Origin: Archangium primigenium
GTDB lineage: Bacteria > Myxococcota > Myxococcia > Myxococcales > Myxococcaceae
Direction: 5' to 3'
Length of the DNA: 64,000 bases
Assembly: GCF_016904885.1 (NCBI RefSeq)
Contig: NZ_JADWYI010000001.1
Span: forward strand, 1,550,001 to 1,614,000
Positions 8,884 through 17,448 of the stretch are shown piece by piece. Below the pieces are notes generated by a model. It was not told the DNA's origin, did not search any database, and saw nothing but the letters and a program-made list of their open reading frames with translations. A program made the translations under genes and the position numbers. Position 1 is the stretch's first letter, and each line of letters begins with the position of its first letter.

Positions 8884-8919
8884 CGCGCCCCTCTTTTCCG
8901 TCGAGGAATGAGGGGCGCG
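8884..8919. terminator. Bidirectional hairpin terminator
   Basis: A perfect 10-base inverted repeat, CGCGCCCCTC (8884-8893) and GAGGGGCGCG (8910-8919), with an inner TTCC/GGAA pairing. It lies between the stop of the plus-strand kelch frame (8875) and the stop of the minus-strand lipoprotein gene (8925), where a shared terminator is expected. There is a short T run inside the loop side but no long U tail. Confidence 0.6.
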
Positions 8920-8924
8920 AGCCC

Positions 8925-10055
8925 TCAAGGACACGCGAAGAGGGTGTCCAGGGCGGAGAGCGCGGCCGGAACGTCCACGTCGTCCGGCCGGGCCTTGCCC
9001 ACCTGGTTCACGAGTGCATCGGCCAGAGTGGGGTTTCTCGCGCGTGCCTCGCGATCCATCAGGGGCACGAGCACCTGGAGGAACGCCCAGCGCGCCGCCT
9101 TCGCCTCGCCAGACGTGCACGCCAGTTCCTGGAAGCGCTGGCGGACAATGACGGCCATGCCCCGCAGCAGGGCCGTGTCGAGCTGGGCGCGGGCTTGGTC
9201 CCTCAACGCGAGGTTGGTCGCTGGAACGGCCCGGTCCAGGTCCCTCCAGCAGCGCACCGCCAGGGTCGCGTCATACGCGCGCGCATGTGTCTCGGGGGCC
9301 AGGTCGCTCACGTAGCGGGCCAGGCCCACGGGCTCGTTCCGGGTCGTTCCGCCCGTGTAGTAGGCCCAGGCGCTGTCACAGTCCGCGTCCTTGGTGGTGC
9401 AACTCGTCACCTCGGACAGCGGCGACACATAGAGGAACCACAGCAGGGCCGCCTCGATGCGCGCCGCGTTGACTCCCGGGGTCTCTCCGCGCATGCCCGA
9501 GGCGAAGGCCTCGTTCACGAGGGGCCGCAGCTTCGCCGGACCCACGCAGCGCTCCGGATGCTCGGTGGGAATGGATGCACTTGAGTTGCAGGCGGCGGGA
9601 GCCGATGGGTAATGGACGTCCTCGCGCCGCTCCACACGTGAGCCCAATCCTTCGGACTCGGTGTAGCGCAGGCGGGCCTGCGTGAAGTCCTCCACGGTGG
9701 GCACCTTCGTCTTGCGCCACAGCGCGTCGGCGATCGCCTCGAATGCGGCGACGCGGCCGATGGTGGAGATGCTGGGATAGAGCCGGTGGTACGTGTTGTC
9801 ATCCGAGATGCACGCCGCCCACGTGTCTTGTGAGGAGCCGGCCCCGCGCGGCTGGTAGTCGGTCGACAGCGGTGCGCAGGTGGACACGTTCTCCGTGAAC
9901 GTGGGCTTCTCGATGCACTCGCCCTGTTCATCGGTGATGGGTGCTGGATTCTCAGGCGGGGGCGGAGCGTCCTCGCCGCCACAAGCCAGGAGGGCCGCGG
10001 CCAGCGTCAGCGCGGAGAGGGGGAGGGACAGCGGTTTGCCGCGGGGGGTCTTCAT
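8925..10055 (-). CDS. Lipoprotein of unknown function coupled to a TonB-dependent receptor
   Basis: A 376-residue product with a classic lipoprotein signal (basic start, hydrophobic core, lipobox LLACG at about residue 25) and a Pro-rich linker. The body is mostly alpha-helical in appearance, with cysteines clustered at CIEK, STCAP, AACIS, AACNS, ERCVG, TSCTT and ADCDS, probably in disulphides. I do not recognise the family. Its ATG overlaps the stop of the upstream TonB receptor (ATGA, 10052-10055), so the two are translationally coupled and should act together. A surface-exposed or periplasmic partner in ligand capture for the receptor is the natural inference. An imelysin-like or HmuY-like role was considered, but the expected motifs were not seen. 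Confidence 0.75.
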   Translation of the reverse strand: MKTPRGKPLSLPLSALTLAAALLACGGEDAPPPPENPAPITDEQGECIEKPTFTENVSTCAPLSTDYQPRGAGSSQDTWAACISDDNTYHRLYPSISTIGRVAAFEAIADALWRKTKVPTVEDFTQARLRYTESEGLGSRVERREDVHYPSAPAACNSSASIPTEHPERCVGPAKLRPLVNEAFASGMRGETPGVNAARIEAALLWFLYVSPLSEVTSCTTKDADCDSAWAYYTGGTTRNEPVGLARYVSDLAPETHARAYDATLAVRCWRDLDRAVPATNLALRDQARAQLDTALLRGMAVIVRQRFQELACTSGEAKAARWAFLQVLVPLMDREARARNPTLADALVNQVGKARPDDVDVPAALSALDTLFACP

Positions 10056-12256
10056 TCCAGAGCTCCTTCGAGAGACAGGGTGATTCCACGGGCCGGGCCA
10101 TTCACGCTCGAGCCGTGGTAGCGGTAGGGGGTGTCCAGCAGGTTCTCCAGGACGAGGGCCGCGATGAACCGGCTGCTCCTTCTGTAGGAGACGCGGGCAT
10201 CGAACACGGCGAAGCCGGGCGTTCCTCCAAGGGGGATGCGTGCGTCCGAGCGGTCCGCGACCGCGAGCCGGGTCTGCGCCGTGGCCCAGCGCATGGCGGC
10301 GCCCGCGCTCATGCCCAGGGGATGGGTCCAGATGAGCTCAAGCGTGCCATTGAGCGGCGGCACGCGGGACAACGGCACCCGGTACTCGAAGGGGAGGGCG
10401 GGGTCGGAAGGCGGGTCACCCAGGTTGGGTCCTTCTCCCCAGGTCCAGGCGCCGGTGGCGGCGGCGGCGAGGCCGGGCACCACGCGCCATCGCGCGGAGG
10501 CTTCCAGTCCTCTCAATTCGGAGAGCGCGCGGGCGTTGACGAGTTGGAGACGCGACCAGGACGCCTGACATTGGGGCGTGTTCACGGGACAATCGGCGCT
10601 GTCTCGAGGCCGTTTGCCCACGGCGTCTTCCAGCAGCAGGGTGAATGCCCAGAACTGGAGGGTCACCGCGGATGTGCGCACCTGCGTGCCCACTTCGAGG
10701 GTCGTGGCCTTTTCCGGCTGGAGCTCGGGGTTCTCGAACTGGAAGCCTGGACCCGTCTGCTGACGGGACGTGAGGTCATCGAGGTTGGGGGCGCGGAAGG
10801 AGCGATCCACGTTGGCCAGCAAGGTGAATCCGCTCCAGGGAGTCCATTCGGCGCCCATGTGTCCCACGAGGGGCCACCAGGTCCGGTCCACGGGCGAGGA
10901 GCCAGATTCGGCATCCCCGGGAGCGTGCGCGGAGATCCAGGAGGCGCGTGCTCCGGCGCGCGCCACGAGGTTCCAAGGCAGTTGGAGTTCACCGTCGAGG
11001 AACGCTCCGCCATACAGGTACCAGGAGCCCTCCAGGTACTGTCCTCGGCTGCGCCGCACCGTCAGGTCCACGTCGGTGAAGCCCGTGGTGGACGCGGAGC
11101 GCAGCCGGTCCACATACGTCTCCACGCCGGAGTCGAGCACCAGGGGGTGGTTTCCGGGCACGAGGAGGGGCCGGCTCCGGACCCGGCCAGTGAGGCCCAG
11201 GGTGTCCACGTCGTCCGTGCCGAGTGAGTAGACGGAGGAGGCGGGACGGTCATGGCGACGGCGCTCGTGCTGCCGCTGCCAGGACAGGGTCATCCGGACG
11301 TGTTCGGCCCAGGCGCCCCAGCCCTCGCGCTTCCATGCGGCGTAGGCGAGCGTGCGGAACTGCTGCTCGTAGCGCAGGCACTCGTCGTAGGGGGCGTAGG
11401 GCGGCGCGCACTGGTCCGTGCGGGGGGCGTCATACTGACGATAGAGGTACCCGGCGAGGGTAAGGGTCTGGCCCGGCGCGAGCCGCCACACGCTCCGTCC
11501 GTCGGCGGTGAGTTCGTCGAAGCCCGTCCCCAACTGCGTGCGTTGATCCGGGGCGAAGCGAGGCACGTCGGGAAGCGCCCCATTGAGCGGGCTGCGCACC
11601 GGGCCCGCGCTCTCCAGGAGGGAGATCCGTCGGCCACCCACGCCACCGATGAAGGTCACCTGATCGCTCAGGCCGGTTTCGAGTTGAAGTCGTCCCCCGC
11701 GTTCGAGGTCCGCGCTCGTACCCCGCAGTCGCAGGCGCGGGCGAGCCCAGAAGCCCTCCCCGGGGCGCGACGCTTCCAAGGCGTGGGTGAGCAGGATGCC
11801 GCCAAGCGCGTCCGAGCCAAACCGGGTCGAGCCTCCGCCTCGCAGGACCTCGATGGACTCGATGGTGGAGGCGTCGAGTGTGAAGAAGTACTGGTTGGGC
11901 CCCTGGCGGTAGGTGCTGTTGTTGAGGCGGATGCCGTCGAAGAGCAGGAGGGTTTGTTGGCCCGTGAGCCCTCGGATGAACGCGGAACCCTGGCCGTGGC
12001 CTGTCTGCTGAACGAAGACCCCGGGCTCATACCGGAGGGCGTCAGGCGCGGAACGGGGCAGACGGCGGTCGATGTCGGAACGGCGGACGGTGGTGGAAGC
12101 ACGCCCCTCGGGCAGGTCCTTGTCTCCCGGTTCCGATGCGGTGACCGTCGTCTCCCGTGGGTCTCGCGGCTCCTCCGCGCGAGCGCCCTCCATGGCTCCG
12201 GCGAGCCAGCCGACGAGCAGCCCTCCCCGTATCAAGGGAAGGGCCACGGGAAACAT
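10052..12256 (-). CDS. TonB-dependent outer-membrane receptor (haem/siderophore receptor type)
   Basis: I prefer the ATG at 12256, preceded by AGGGTGG at good spacing and followed by a signal peptide (MFPVALPLIRGGLL, then GARAEEP); the frame is open to an ATG at 12316. The mature protein starts with a TonB-box-like ETTVTA, then a plug domain with SAPDALRYEPGVFVQQ, FIRGLTGQQTLLLFDGIRLN, IESIEVLRGGGSTRFGSDA. A 22-strand-type barrel follows, with SFRAPNLDDL and NPELQPEKATTLEVG, the usual C-terminal receptor motifs. The plug sequence RLNNSTYRQGPNQYF resembles haem/haemoglobin receptors more than vitamin B12 receptors, but the ligand is not proven. The product is 734 residues, normal for the family. 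It is the first gene of a two-gene unit with the lipoprotein at 8925-10055. No Fur box was identified. Confidence 0.9.
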   Translation of the reverse strand: MFPVALPLIRGGLLVGWLAGAMEGARAEEPRDPRETTVTASEPGDKDLPEGRASTTVRRSDIDRRLPRSAPDALRYEPGVFVQQTGHGQGSAFIRGLTGQQTLLLFDGIRLNNSTYRQGPNQYFFTLDASTIESIEVLRGGGSTRFGSDALGGILLTHALEASRPGEGFWARPRLRLRGTSADLERGGRLQLETGLSDQVTFIGGVGGRRISLLESAGPVRSPLNGALPDVPRFAPDQRTQLGTGFDELTADGRSVWRLAPGQTLTLAGYLYRQYDAPRTDQCAPPYAPYDECLRYEQQFRTLAYAAWKREGWGAWAEHVRMTLSWQRQHERRRHDRPASSVYSLGTDDVDTLGLTGRVRSRPLLVPGNHPLVLDSGVETYVDRLRSASTTGFTDVDLTVRRSRGQYLEGSWYLYGGAFLDGELQLPWNLVARAGARASWISAHAPGDAESGSSPVDRTWWPLVGHMGAEWTPWSGFTLLANVDRSFRAPNLDDLTSRQQTGPGFQFENPELQPEKATTLEVGTQVRTSAVTLQFWAFTLLLEDAVGKRPRDSADCPVNTPQCQASWSRLQLVNARALSELRGLEASARWRVVPGLAAAATGAWTWGEGPNLGDPPSDPALPFEYRVPLSRVPPLNGTLELIWTHPLGMSAGAAMRWATAQTRLAVADRSDARIPLGGTPGFAVFDARVSYRRSSRFIAALVLENLLDTPYRYHGSSVNGPARGITLSLEGALE

Positions 12257-12367
12257 TCGGCGCCACCCTTGAATCCTGCTTCCAGGACGCGCGAGTGTTC
12301 GATGCACGGCAACCATTGAGGACGGACTATCTCACGCAGAGAGAAGTACGTCAGCACTGGTTGTGTG

Positions 12368-12389
12368 CTCCTGGCCTTTTGGCCAGGAG
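12368..12389. terminator. Perfect hairpin downstream of the kelch gene
   Basis: CTCCTGGCC (12368-12376) and GGCCAGGAG (12381-12389) form a perfect 9-base stem around a TTTT loop. It starts 15 bases past the stop of the minus-strand kelch gene. No U tract follows on the minus strand, so it may be a weak terminator or an RNA-stabilising 3' hairpin. Confidence 0.5.
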
Positions 12390-12404
12390 GTGCTCGGGCG
12401 GGGC

Positions 12405-14063
12405 TCAGTAGTGGCAGCGCACGCGCACGGTCCAGCCGGGGTTGGAGTCGCCGCAGGAGAGGAACTCGTCGGCGCCGAAGCGCGTGGTGCCATCCCCCAG
12501 GCGCTCGCGCACCTGGCCCCAGGGGGCGGCCTGGATTCCGGAGAAGGACTCGCCGTTGCAGTCCACGCCCTGGCTCCAGTTGGCGCAGCTCAGGCCCTCG
12601 CTGCCCTGCCAGCCGCCGGGGCAGAGGCCGGCGCCCGCGCACTGGCCCCACCAGTAGCCGTTGGCGCTGACGGCGCCCCCGAAGCCGAGCTTCTGGCAGA
12701 GCTGGTCCCCGGTGAGCGCGCCGGAGCCGCACGTCACCACCGTGGTGTGCACCGTGGGCACGCACGTGCCCTGGCCGTCACAGACGTTCTGGTTGCCGCA
12801 GTCCGTGTTGGCCGGACGGTCCTGGGCCTCGCACGCGCCCGTCTTCGCGTTGAGCAGGCCGGTGCTGCACGTGTTGCCCGTCTCGCACGGCTCCGGGGGC
12901 GGCGCGGGGGGCGCGCGGGTGGCGTACAGCTCCGCGGCCTTGGCGTCGTGGTTGCTCACGCCGCCCACCACCAGTACCGCGCCGCTCGGCAGCAGCGTGG
13001 CGGTGTGCCGGTAGCGGTCCGTGCTCATGGTGGGCGTCTGGCCCCACGTGCCGGTGGCCGGGTCGTACACCTCCGCGTTGCTCAGCACGCCCGCGGACTC
13101 GTGGTAGCCGCCGGCCACCAGCACCGTGCCGTCGGCGAGCGTCGTGGCCGAGTGGTAGCGCCGCGGCTGGGAGGGCGCCCCGGTGGCGCTCCAGGTGCCC
13201 GTGCCGGGGTCGTACAGCTCCGAGGGCGCCGCCGCGAAGTCGAGCGACTCCTCGCCGCCGGTGATGAGCACGCGCCCGTCGGGCAGGGTCGTGGCCGAGT
13301 GGAAGCGGCGCTTGTCGCCCAGGGTGCCCGCGGACGTGAAGGTGCCCGCCTCGGCCGCGAAGAGCTCCGCGGTGGCGAGGCTCTGGTCGTCGGCGCCCTG
13401 GCCACCCACCACGAGCACCCGGCCATCCGGCAGCAGCGTGGCGGAGTGGTGGACACGGCCCTCGGCGAGCGGGCCCACCTCGCTCCAGGTGTCGGTGGTG
13501 GGATCGTAGAGCTCGGCGCTCGTGAGCGGCGTGCCGCCGTGCTCGGAGTCGGTGCCGCCGGTGACGAGCACCTTGCCATCCGGCAGTCGCGTGGCCGTGT
13601 GGTGGTAGCGCGTCGTCTTGAGCGCGCCGGCCTTGACCCACGCGTTCTGCTCGGGATCGTAGAGCTCCGAGTTGATGCCGCTCTCGTCCTCGCCGCCGCC
13701 GGCGATGAGCACGCGGCCATCCTTGAGCCGGGTGGCGCTGTGGCCCCGGTGCGTGAAGCGCGAGGGCGGGGCGTCCTTCCACTGGCCGGTGTCGTCGTTG
13801 TAGACGGTGGTGGCCGGGCTGTAGCCGCCCACCACCAGCACGATGCCCTCCGCGAGCAGGGTGGCGGTGTGGTCCACGCGGTAGGCGTCCAGGGACGCGG
13901 TCTGGCGCCAGCCCGGGCTGGAGGGCTGGTCGAGCATCAGGCTCCAGACGTCGGCGGTGCCCTTGTCGGGGAGGACGCTGGTCGGACCGTCGGTCATGGG
14001 CGCACACCCACTGGTCGTCGCGAGAACCGTCAGCAGGCACTTCAGGTAGCTGGGCTTTCTCAT
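12405..14063 (-). CDS. Secreted kelch-repeat protein with Cys-rich C-terminal region
   Basis: The ATG at 14063 is preceded by GGGGGGA at six-base spacing and begins a 552-residue protein with a hydrophobic leader ending TTSGC (lipobox-like, imperfect). Residues 55-410 form seven kelch/galactose-oxidase-type blades, each with HTATxLxDGRVLVxGG and AELYDPxTxxW. Residues 415-465 are cysteine-rich (CETGNTCSTG, CEAQD, CGNQNVCDGQGTC), like the short EGF- or delta-type tails seen in myxobacterial secreted proteins. The end has paired Cys/Trp motifs (GYWWGQC, CPGGWQG, CHY) of unknown fold. The frame continues far upstream, but that region is antisense to the helicase gene and was excluded. Extracellular binding or galactose-oxidase-like activity is possible; copper ligands were not confirmed. 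Confidence 0.85.
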   Translation of the reverse strand: MRKPSYLKCLLTVLATTSGCAPMTDGPTSVLPDKGTADVWSLMLDQPSSPGWRQTASLDAYRVDHTATLLAEGIVLVVGGYSPATTVYNDDTGQWKDAPPSRFTHRGHSATRLKDGRVLIAGGGEDESGINSELYDPEQNAWVKAGALKTTRYHHTATRLPDGKVLVTGGTDSEHGGTPLTSAELYDPTTDTWSEVGPLAEGRVHHSATLLPDGRVLVVGGQGADDQSLATAELFAAEAGTFTSAGTLGDKRRFHSATTLPDGRVLITGGEESLDFAAAPSELYDPGTGTWSATGAPSQPRRYHSATTLADGTVLVAGGYHESAGVLSNAEVYDPATGTWGQTPTMSTDRYRHTATLLPSGAVLVVGGVSNHDAKAAELYATRAPPAPPPEPCETGNTCSTGLLNAKTGACEAQDRPANTDCGNQNVCDGQGTCVPTVHTTVVTCGSGALTGDQLCQKLGFGGAVSANGYWWGQCAGAGLCPGGWQGSEGLSCANWSQGVDCNGESFSGIQAAPWGQVRERLGDGTTRFGADEFLSCGDSNPGWTVRVRCHY

Positions 14064-14312
14064 CACGCAATCCCCCCGGTCACGTGCTTCGCCCCCGCGA
14101 TGGAGGCGAAAGCGTTGTAACAGGGGCTCGCGTCGCGGGCGCTTGGACCACGAAAGGACGTCTCCGTCCGCGAGGAACGCAGGCGGCGAGGTTTCGAGCG
14201 AGCGTACCCTCCAGGCAGGCGTGCGTCCGGGGCGGGTGCAAAAGCCGACGGCACGAGGGCGGACTGTTATCTTCCCGTGTCCGTTTCCCCTCGCTCCGAG
14301 CCTGCTTCGCCC

Positions 14313-16301
14313 ATGGCCCTGCCCGCTTCGCTCTCCCGTCCCTCCGTCGACTCCCTGCTCGGGCCGGGCGGCGCCTTGGAGGCCGCGCTGGACGCCTACG
14401 AGTACCGGCCAGAGCAGCTGCAGATGGCGCGCGCGGTGGAGCGGGCCTTCGACGAGCACGGCTATCTGCTGGCCGAGGCGGGCACGGGCACGGGCAAGAC
14501 GCTCGCCTATCTGGTGCCCGCGCTCTTGTCGGGCCGGCGCGTGGTGGTGTCCACGGCCACCAAGACGCTGCAGGAGCAGATCTTCTTCAAGGACCTGCCG
14601 CTGTTGCGCGAGCGCATGGGGCTCCAGTTCGAGGCGGCGTACCTCAAGGGGCGCAACAACTACCTGTGCCTGCACCGCTACGACGCGTTCCAGAAGGATC
14701 CGCAGTTCGTCACGCGCGAGGAGGGCGGCTACTGGCCGCACCTGAAGGCGTGGGCGGGCAGCACGGAGACGGGGGACCGCAGCGAGCTGGCCCTGCCCGA
14801 GGCCTTCAGCGCGTGGGGCCGGCTGTCGACGACGTCGGACACGTGCCTGGGCTCCAAGTGCCCGGTGTACGAGAACTGCTTCGTGACGCGCACGCGGCGC
14901 GCGGCGGAGCAGGCGGACCTGCTGGTGGTCAACCACCACCTGTTCTTCGCGGACCTGGCGCTGCGGGGCCGGGGCAAGGGCAGCGAGGGCGTGCTGCCCG
15001 CGTACGACGCGGTCATCTTCGACGAGGCGCACGCGCTGGAGGACGCGGCGGGCAGCTACTTCGGGCACGCGGTGTCGAGCTTCCGGCTGGAGGACCTGGT
15101 GCGCGACGCGCTGGGGGCCATGGCGCCCACGGACGGGCGCTTCGGCATGTTGTCCTCGCTGGTGGTGCGGCTGCGCACGCATTCCGAGGCGCTCTTCTCC
15201 CAGGCGCCGCGGGTGCTGGGGCTCACCGAGCAGGAGGGCGCGGTGGCGCTCAAGCCCGAGCGCCTGGAGCGGCTCGCGGGGGCCATCGAGCAGGTGAAGG
15301 GGGCGCTCTCGGCGCTGTCGGCCTTCACCACGAGCGAGCGCGAGCCGGAGCTGACGCTGCTCACGCGGCGGTGCGCGGAGCTGGTGGCGGACTTCTCCTT
15401 CCTGGAGAAGGTGGAGTCCAACGATCACGTGTACTGGGCCGAGCAGCGCGGGCGGGGCGTGTTCCTCCGGGCGAGCCCCATCGAGGTGTCGCGCGAGCTG
15501 CGCGAGCGGCTGTACGGGAGCGTGGACACGGTGGTGTTCACCTCGGCGACGCTGGCGGCCGAGGGCCGCTTCGACTTCTACGCGCGGCGCCTGGGCCTGT
15601 TCGACGCGGACGGCGTGCCGGTGACGAGCGTGCGCACGGTGGCGGTGCCCAGCCCCTTCGACTTCGAGCGGCAGTCGGCGCTCTACCTGCCCACGCACCT
15701 GCCGGACCCCTCGGCCCCGGGCTTCATCGAGGCGGCGGTGGAGGAGATCCTCCGCCTGTGCGACGTGACGGGAGGCCGGGCGTTCGTGCTCTTCACCTCG
15801 CTGCGCAACATGGAGCGGGCGCACACGCTCGCGCGCCACCGGCTGCCCTACCAGGTGCTCCTGCAAGGCGAGCGGCCCAAGCAGCAGCTCCTGGAGGCCT
15901 TCCGCGAGCAGCCCAGCGTGCTGTTCGCCGCGCACAGCTTCTGGGAGGGCGTGGACGTGCCGGGCGAGGCGCTGAGCCTGGTCATCATCGACCGGCTGCC
16001 CTTCGCCTCGCCGGGAGACCCGCTGGTGGCCGCGCGCATCCGGCAGTTGGAGGCGCGGGGCGAGGAGCCCTTCGGGGGCTACCAGTTGCCCCAGGCGGCG
16101 CTGGCGCTGCGGCAGGGCTTCGGGCGGCTCATCCGCACGCGGGCGGACCGGGGCATCGTGGCCCTGCTGGACCGCAGAATCGTCACGAAGAACTACGGCC
16201 GAGCGTTCCTCGCGAGCCTGCCGCCCGCCTGGCGCACGCACGCGCCCGAGTCGCTGGAGGCGTGGTTCCTCGGCGAGCCCGTCTACGACATGGAGCCCTG
16301 A
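14313..16301 (+). CDS. dinG: DinG/XPD-type ATP-dependent DNA helicase
   Basis: The product (662 residues from the ATG at 14313; an in-frame GTG at 14277 is alternative) is a superfamily 2 helicase of the XPD/DinG group. It has a Q-motif-like YRPEQLQMARAV, Walker A AEAGTGTGKT (about residue 52-61), and the DEAH box VIFDEAHALED. The iron-sulphur cluster cysteines appear as YLC plus DTCLGSKCPVYENC between them. C-terminal helicase motifs are SFWEGVDVPG, IIDRLPFASP and QGFGRLIRTRAD. DinG unwinds forked DNA, R-loops and G-quadruplexes with 5'-3' polarity in the cytoplasm. It stands alone between divergent and convergent neighbours; its stop is 12 bases from that of pilT. No strong ribosome-binding site is visible at either start, so a leaderless mRNA is possible. 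Confidence 0.92.
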   Translation: MALPASLSRPSVDSLLGPGGALEAALDAYEYRPEQLQMARAVERAFDEHGYLLAEAGTGTGKTLAYLVPALLSGRRVVVSTATKTLQEQIFFKDLPLLRERMGLQFEAAYLKGRNNYLCLHRYDAFQKDPQFVTREEGGYWPHLKAWAGSTETGDRSELALPEAFSAWGRLSTTSDTCLGSKCPVYENCFVTRTRRAAEQADLLVVNHHLFFADLALRGRGKGSEGVLPAYDAVIFDEAHALEDAAGSYFGHAVSSFRLEDLVRDALGAMAPTDGRFGMLSSLVVRLRTHSEALFSQAPRVLGLTEQEGAVALKPERLERLAGAIEQVKGALSALSAFTTSEREPELTLLTRRCAELVADFSFLEKVESNDHVYWAEQRGRGVFLRASPIEVSRELRERLYGSVDTVVFTSATLAAEGRFDFYARRLGLFDADGVPVTSVRTVAVPSPFDFERQSALYLPTHLPDPSAPGFIEAAVEEILRLCDVTGGRAFVLFTSLRNMERAHTLARHRLPYQVLLQGERPKQQLLEAFREQPSVLFAAHSFWEGVDVPGEALSLVIIDRLPFASPGDPLVAARIRQLEARGEEPFGGYQLPQAALALRQGFGRLIRTRADRGIVALLDRRIVTKNYGRAFLASLPPAWRTHAPESLEAWFLGEPVYDMEP

Positions 16302-16313
16302 GCCTCGAGGGCC

Positions 16314-17441
16314 TCAGTGCCCGCCGCCGCCGGCCTCGGCGCCCTCGAAGGCGGTGGTGTCGAACTCGGGCTTGAGGCGCTGGATGACCTTGGCGAGCGC
16401 CTCCTTGTCCTGGGCTTTCTCCATGGCGGCCTCGGCGGTGATGGTGTTGGCGGCCACCAGGCGCTCCAGGTGCATGTCGAGCGTCTGCATGCCCAGGTTC
16501 TGGCTCGCCTGCATCTTGCTGGCGATCTGGAACACCTTGCCCTCGCGAATCATGGAGGCGATGGCGCTCGTGCCGATGAGGATCTCCAGCGCCGCCACGC
16601 GGCCCTTGCCGTCCGCGGTGCGGATGAGCTGCTGGGCGACGATGCCGGCCAGCCCTTCCGCGAGCATGCCGCGCACCTGGGGCTGCTCGTCCGCGGGGAA
16701 CGAGTTGATCATCCGGTCGATGGTGGCCGGGGCGCTGTTGGTGTGCACCGTGGCGAACACGAGCACGCCGAAGCTGGCCAGCTGGAGCGCGAGCTTCATC
16801 GTCTCGTTGGTGCGCAGCTCGCCGATGAGGATGACGTTCGGGTCCTCGCGGCCCGCCGAGCGGATGGCGGTGGCGAAGGACGAGGCGTGCATGCCCACCT
16901 CGCGGTGCGTCACCTGGCACTTGACCGACTCGTGCACGAACTCCACCGGATCCTCGATGGTGAGGATGTGCGCGGGGCGCGTGTGGTTGATGTGGTGGAT
17001 CATCCCCGCGAGCGTGGTGGACTTGCCGCTGCCCGTGGGGCCGGTGACGAGCACGAGCCCGCTGCGGCGCTCGGCGAGCTTCTTCACCACCTCGGGGGTG
17101 TTGAGGTCCGCGAGCGACAGCACCTTGCTCGGGATGGTGCGGAAGACGGCCGCGATGCCGCTCGTCTTGTAGAAGTAGTTGGCGCGAAAGCGCGCGCGCG
17201 TGCCGTAGCTGTAGGCGAAGTCGAGGTCCAGCTCCTCGGTGATGTGGCGCTTCTGCTCGGGGCTGGTGAGCTCGAAGAGCATGGCCTCCAGCTCCGCCTG
17301 GGTGAGCACCGTGTCGCGCAGGGGCGCCAGGCCCCCGCGGATGCGGCCCAGGGGCGGGTGGCCCACGCTCAGGTGCAGGTCGCTCCCCTTGGCCTCCAGG
17401 AGCTTGTCGAAGAACACGGCGATGCGGGGCGAGGCGGTCAT
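16314..17441 (-). CDS. pilT: PilT-family type IV pilus retraction ATPase
   Basis: A 375-residue protein with the full PilT pattern: an N-terminal PAS-like half containing SDLHLSVGHPPLGRIRG, Walker A GPTGSGKST (residues 134-142), the Asp box HILTIEDPVEF, Walker B VILIGELRTNET, and the His box TVHTNSAPATIDR. The C-terminus is extended by an Ala/Gly-rich tail ending in GGGGH. PilT hexamers at the inner-membrane base depolymerise type IV pili, which drives S-motility. Its ATG lies 7 bases after the stop of a second PilT-type gene, so both are cotranscribed and may form mixed or alternative motors. Myxobacteria carry several pilT paralogues, so this may not be the main retraction motor. Confidence 0.88.
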   Translation of the reverse strand: MTASPRIAVFFDKLLEAKGSDLHLSVGHPPLGRIRGGLAPLRDTVLTQAELEAMLFELTSPEQKRHITEELDLDFAYSYGTRARFRANYFYKTSGIAAVFRTIPSKVLSLADLNTPEVVKKLAERRSGLVLVTGPTGSGKSTTLAGMIHHINHTRPAHILTIEDPVEFVHESVKCQVTHREVGMHASSFATAIRSAGREDPNVILIGELRTNETMKLALQLASFGVLVFATVHTNSAPATIDRMINSFPADEQPQVRGMLAEGLAGIVAQQLIRTADGKGRVAALEILIGTSAIASMIREGKVFQIASKMQASQNLGMQTLDMHLERLVAANTITAEAAMEKAQDKEALAKVIQRLKPEFDTTAFEGAEAGGGGH

Positions 17442-17448
17442 CGGGGGC

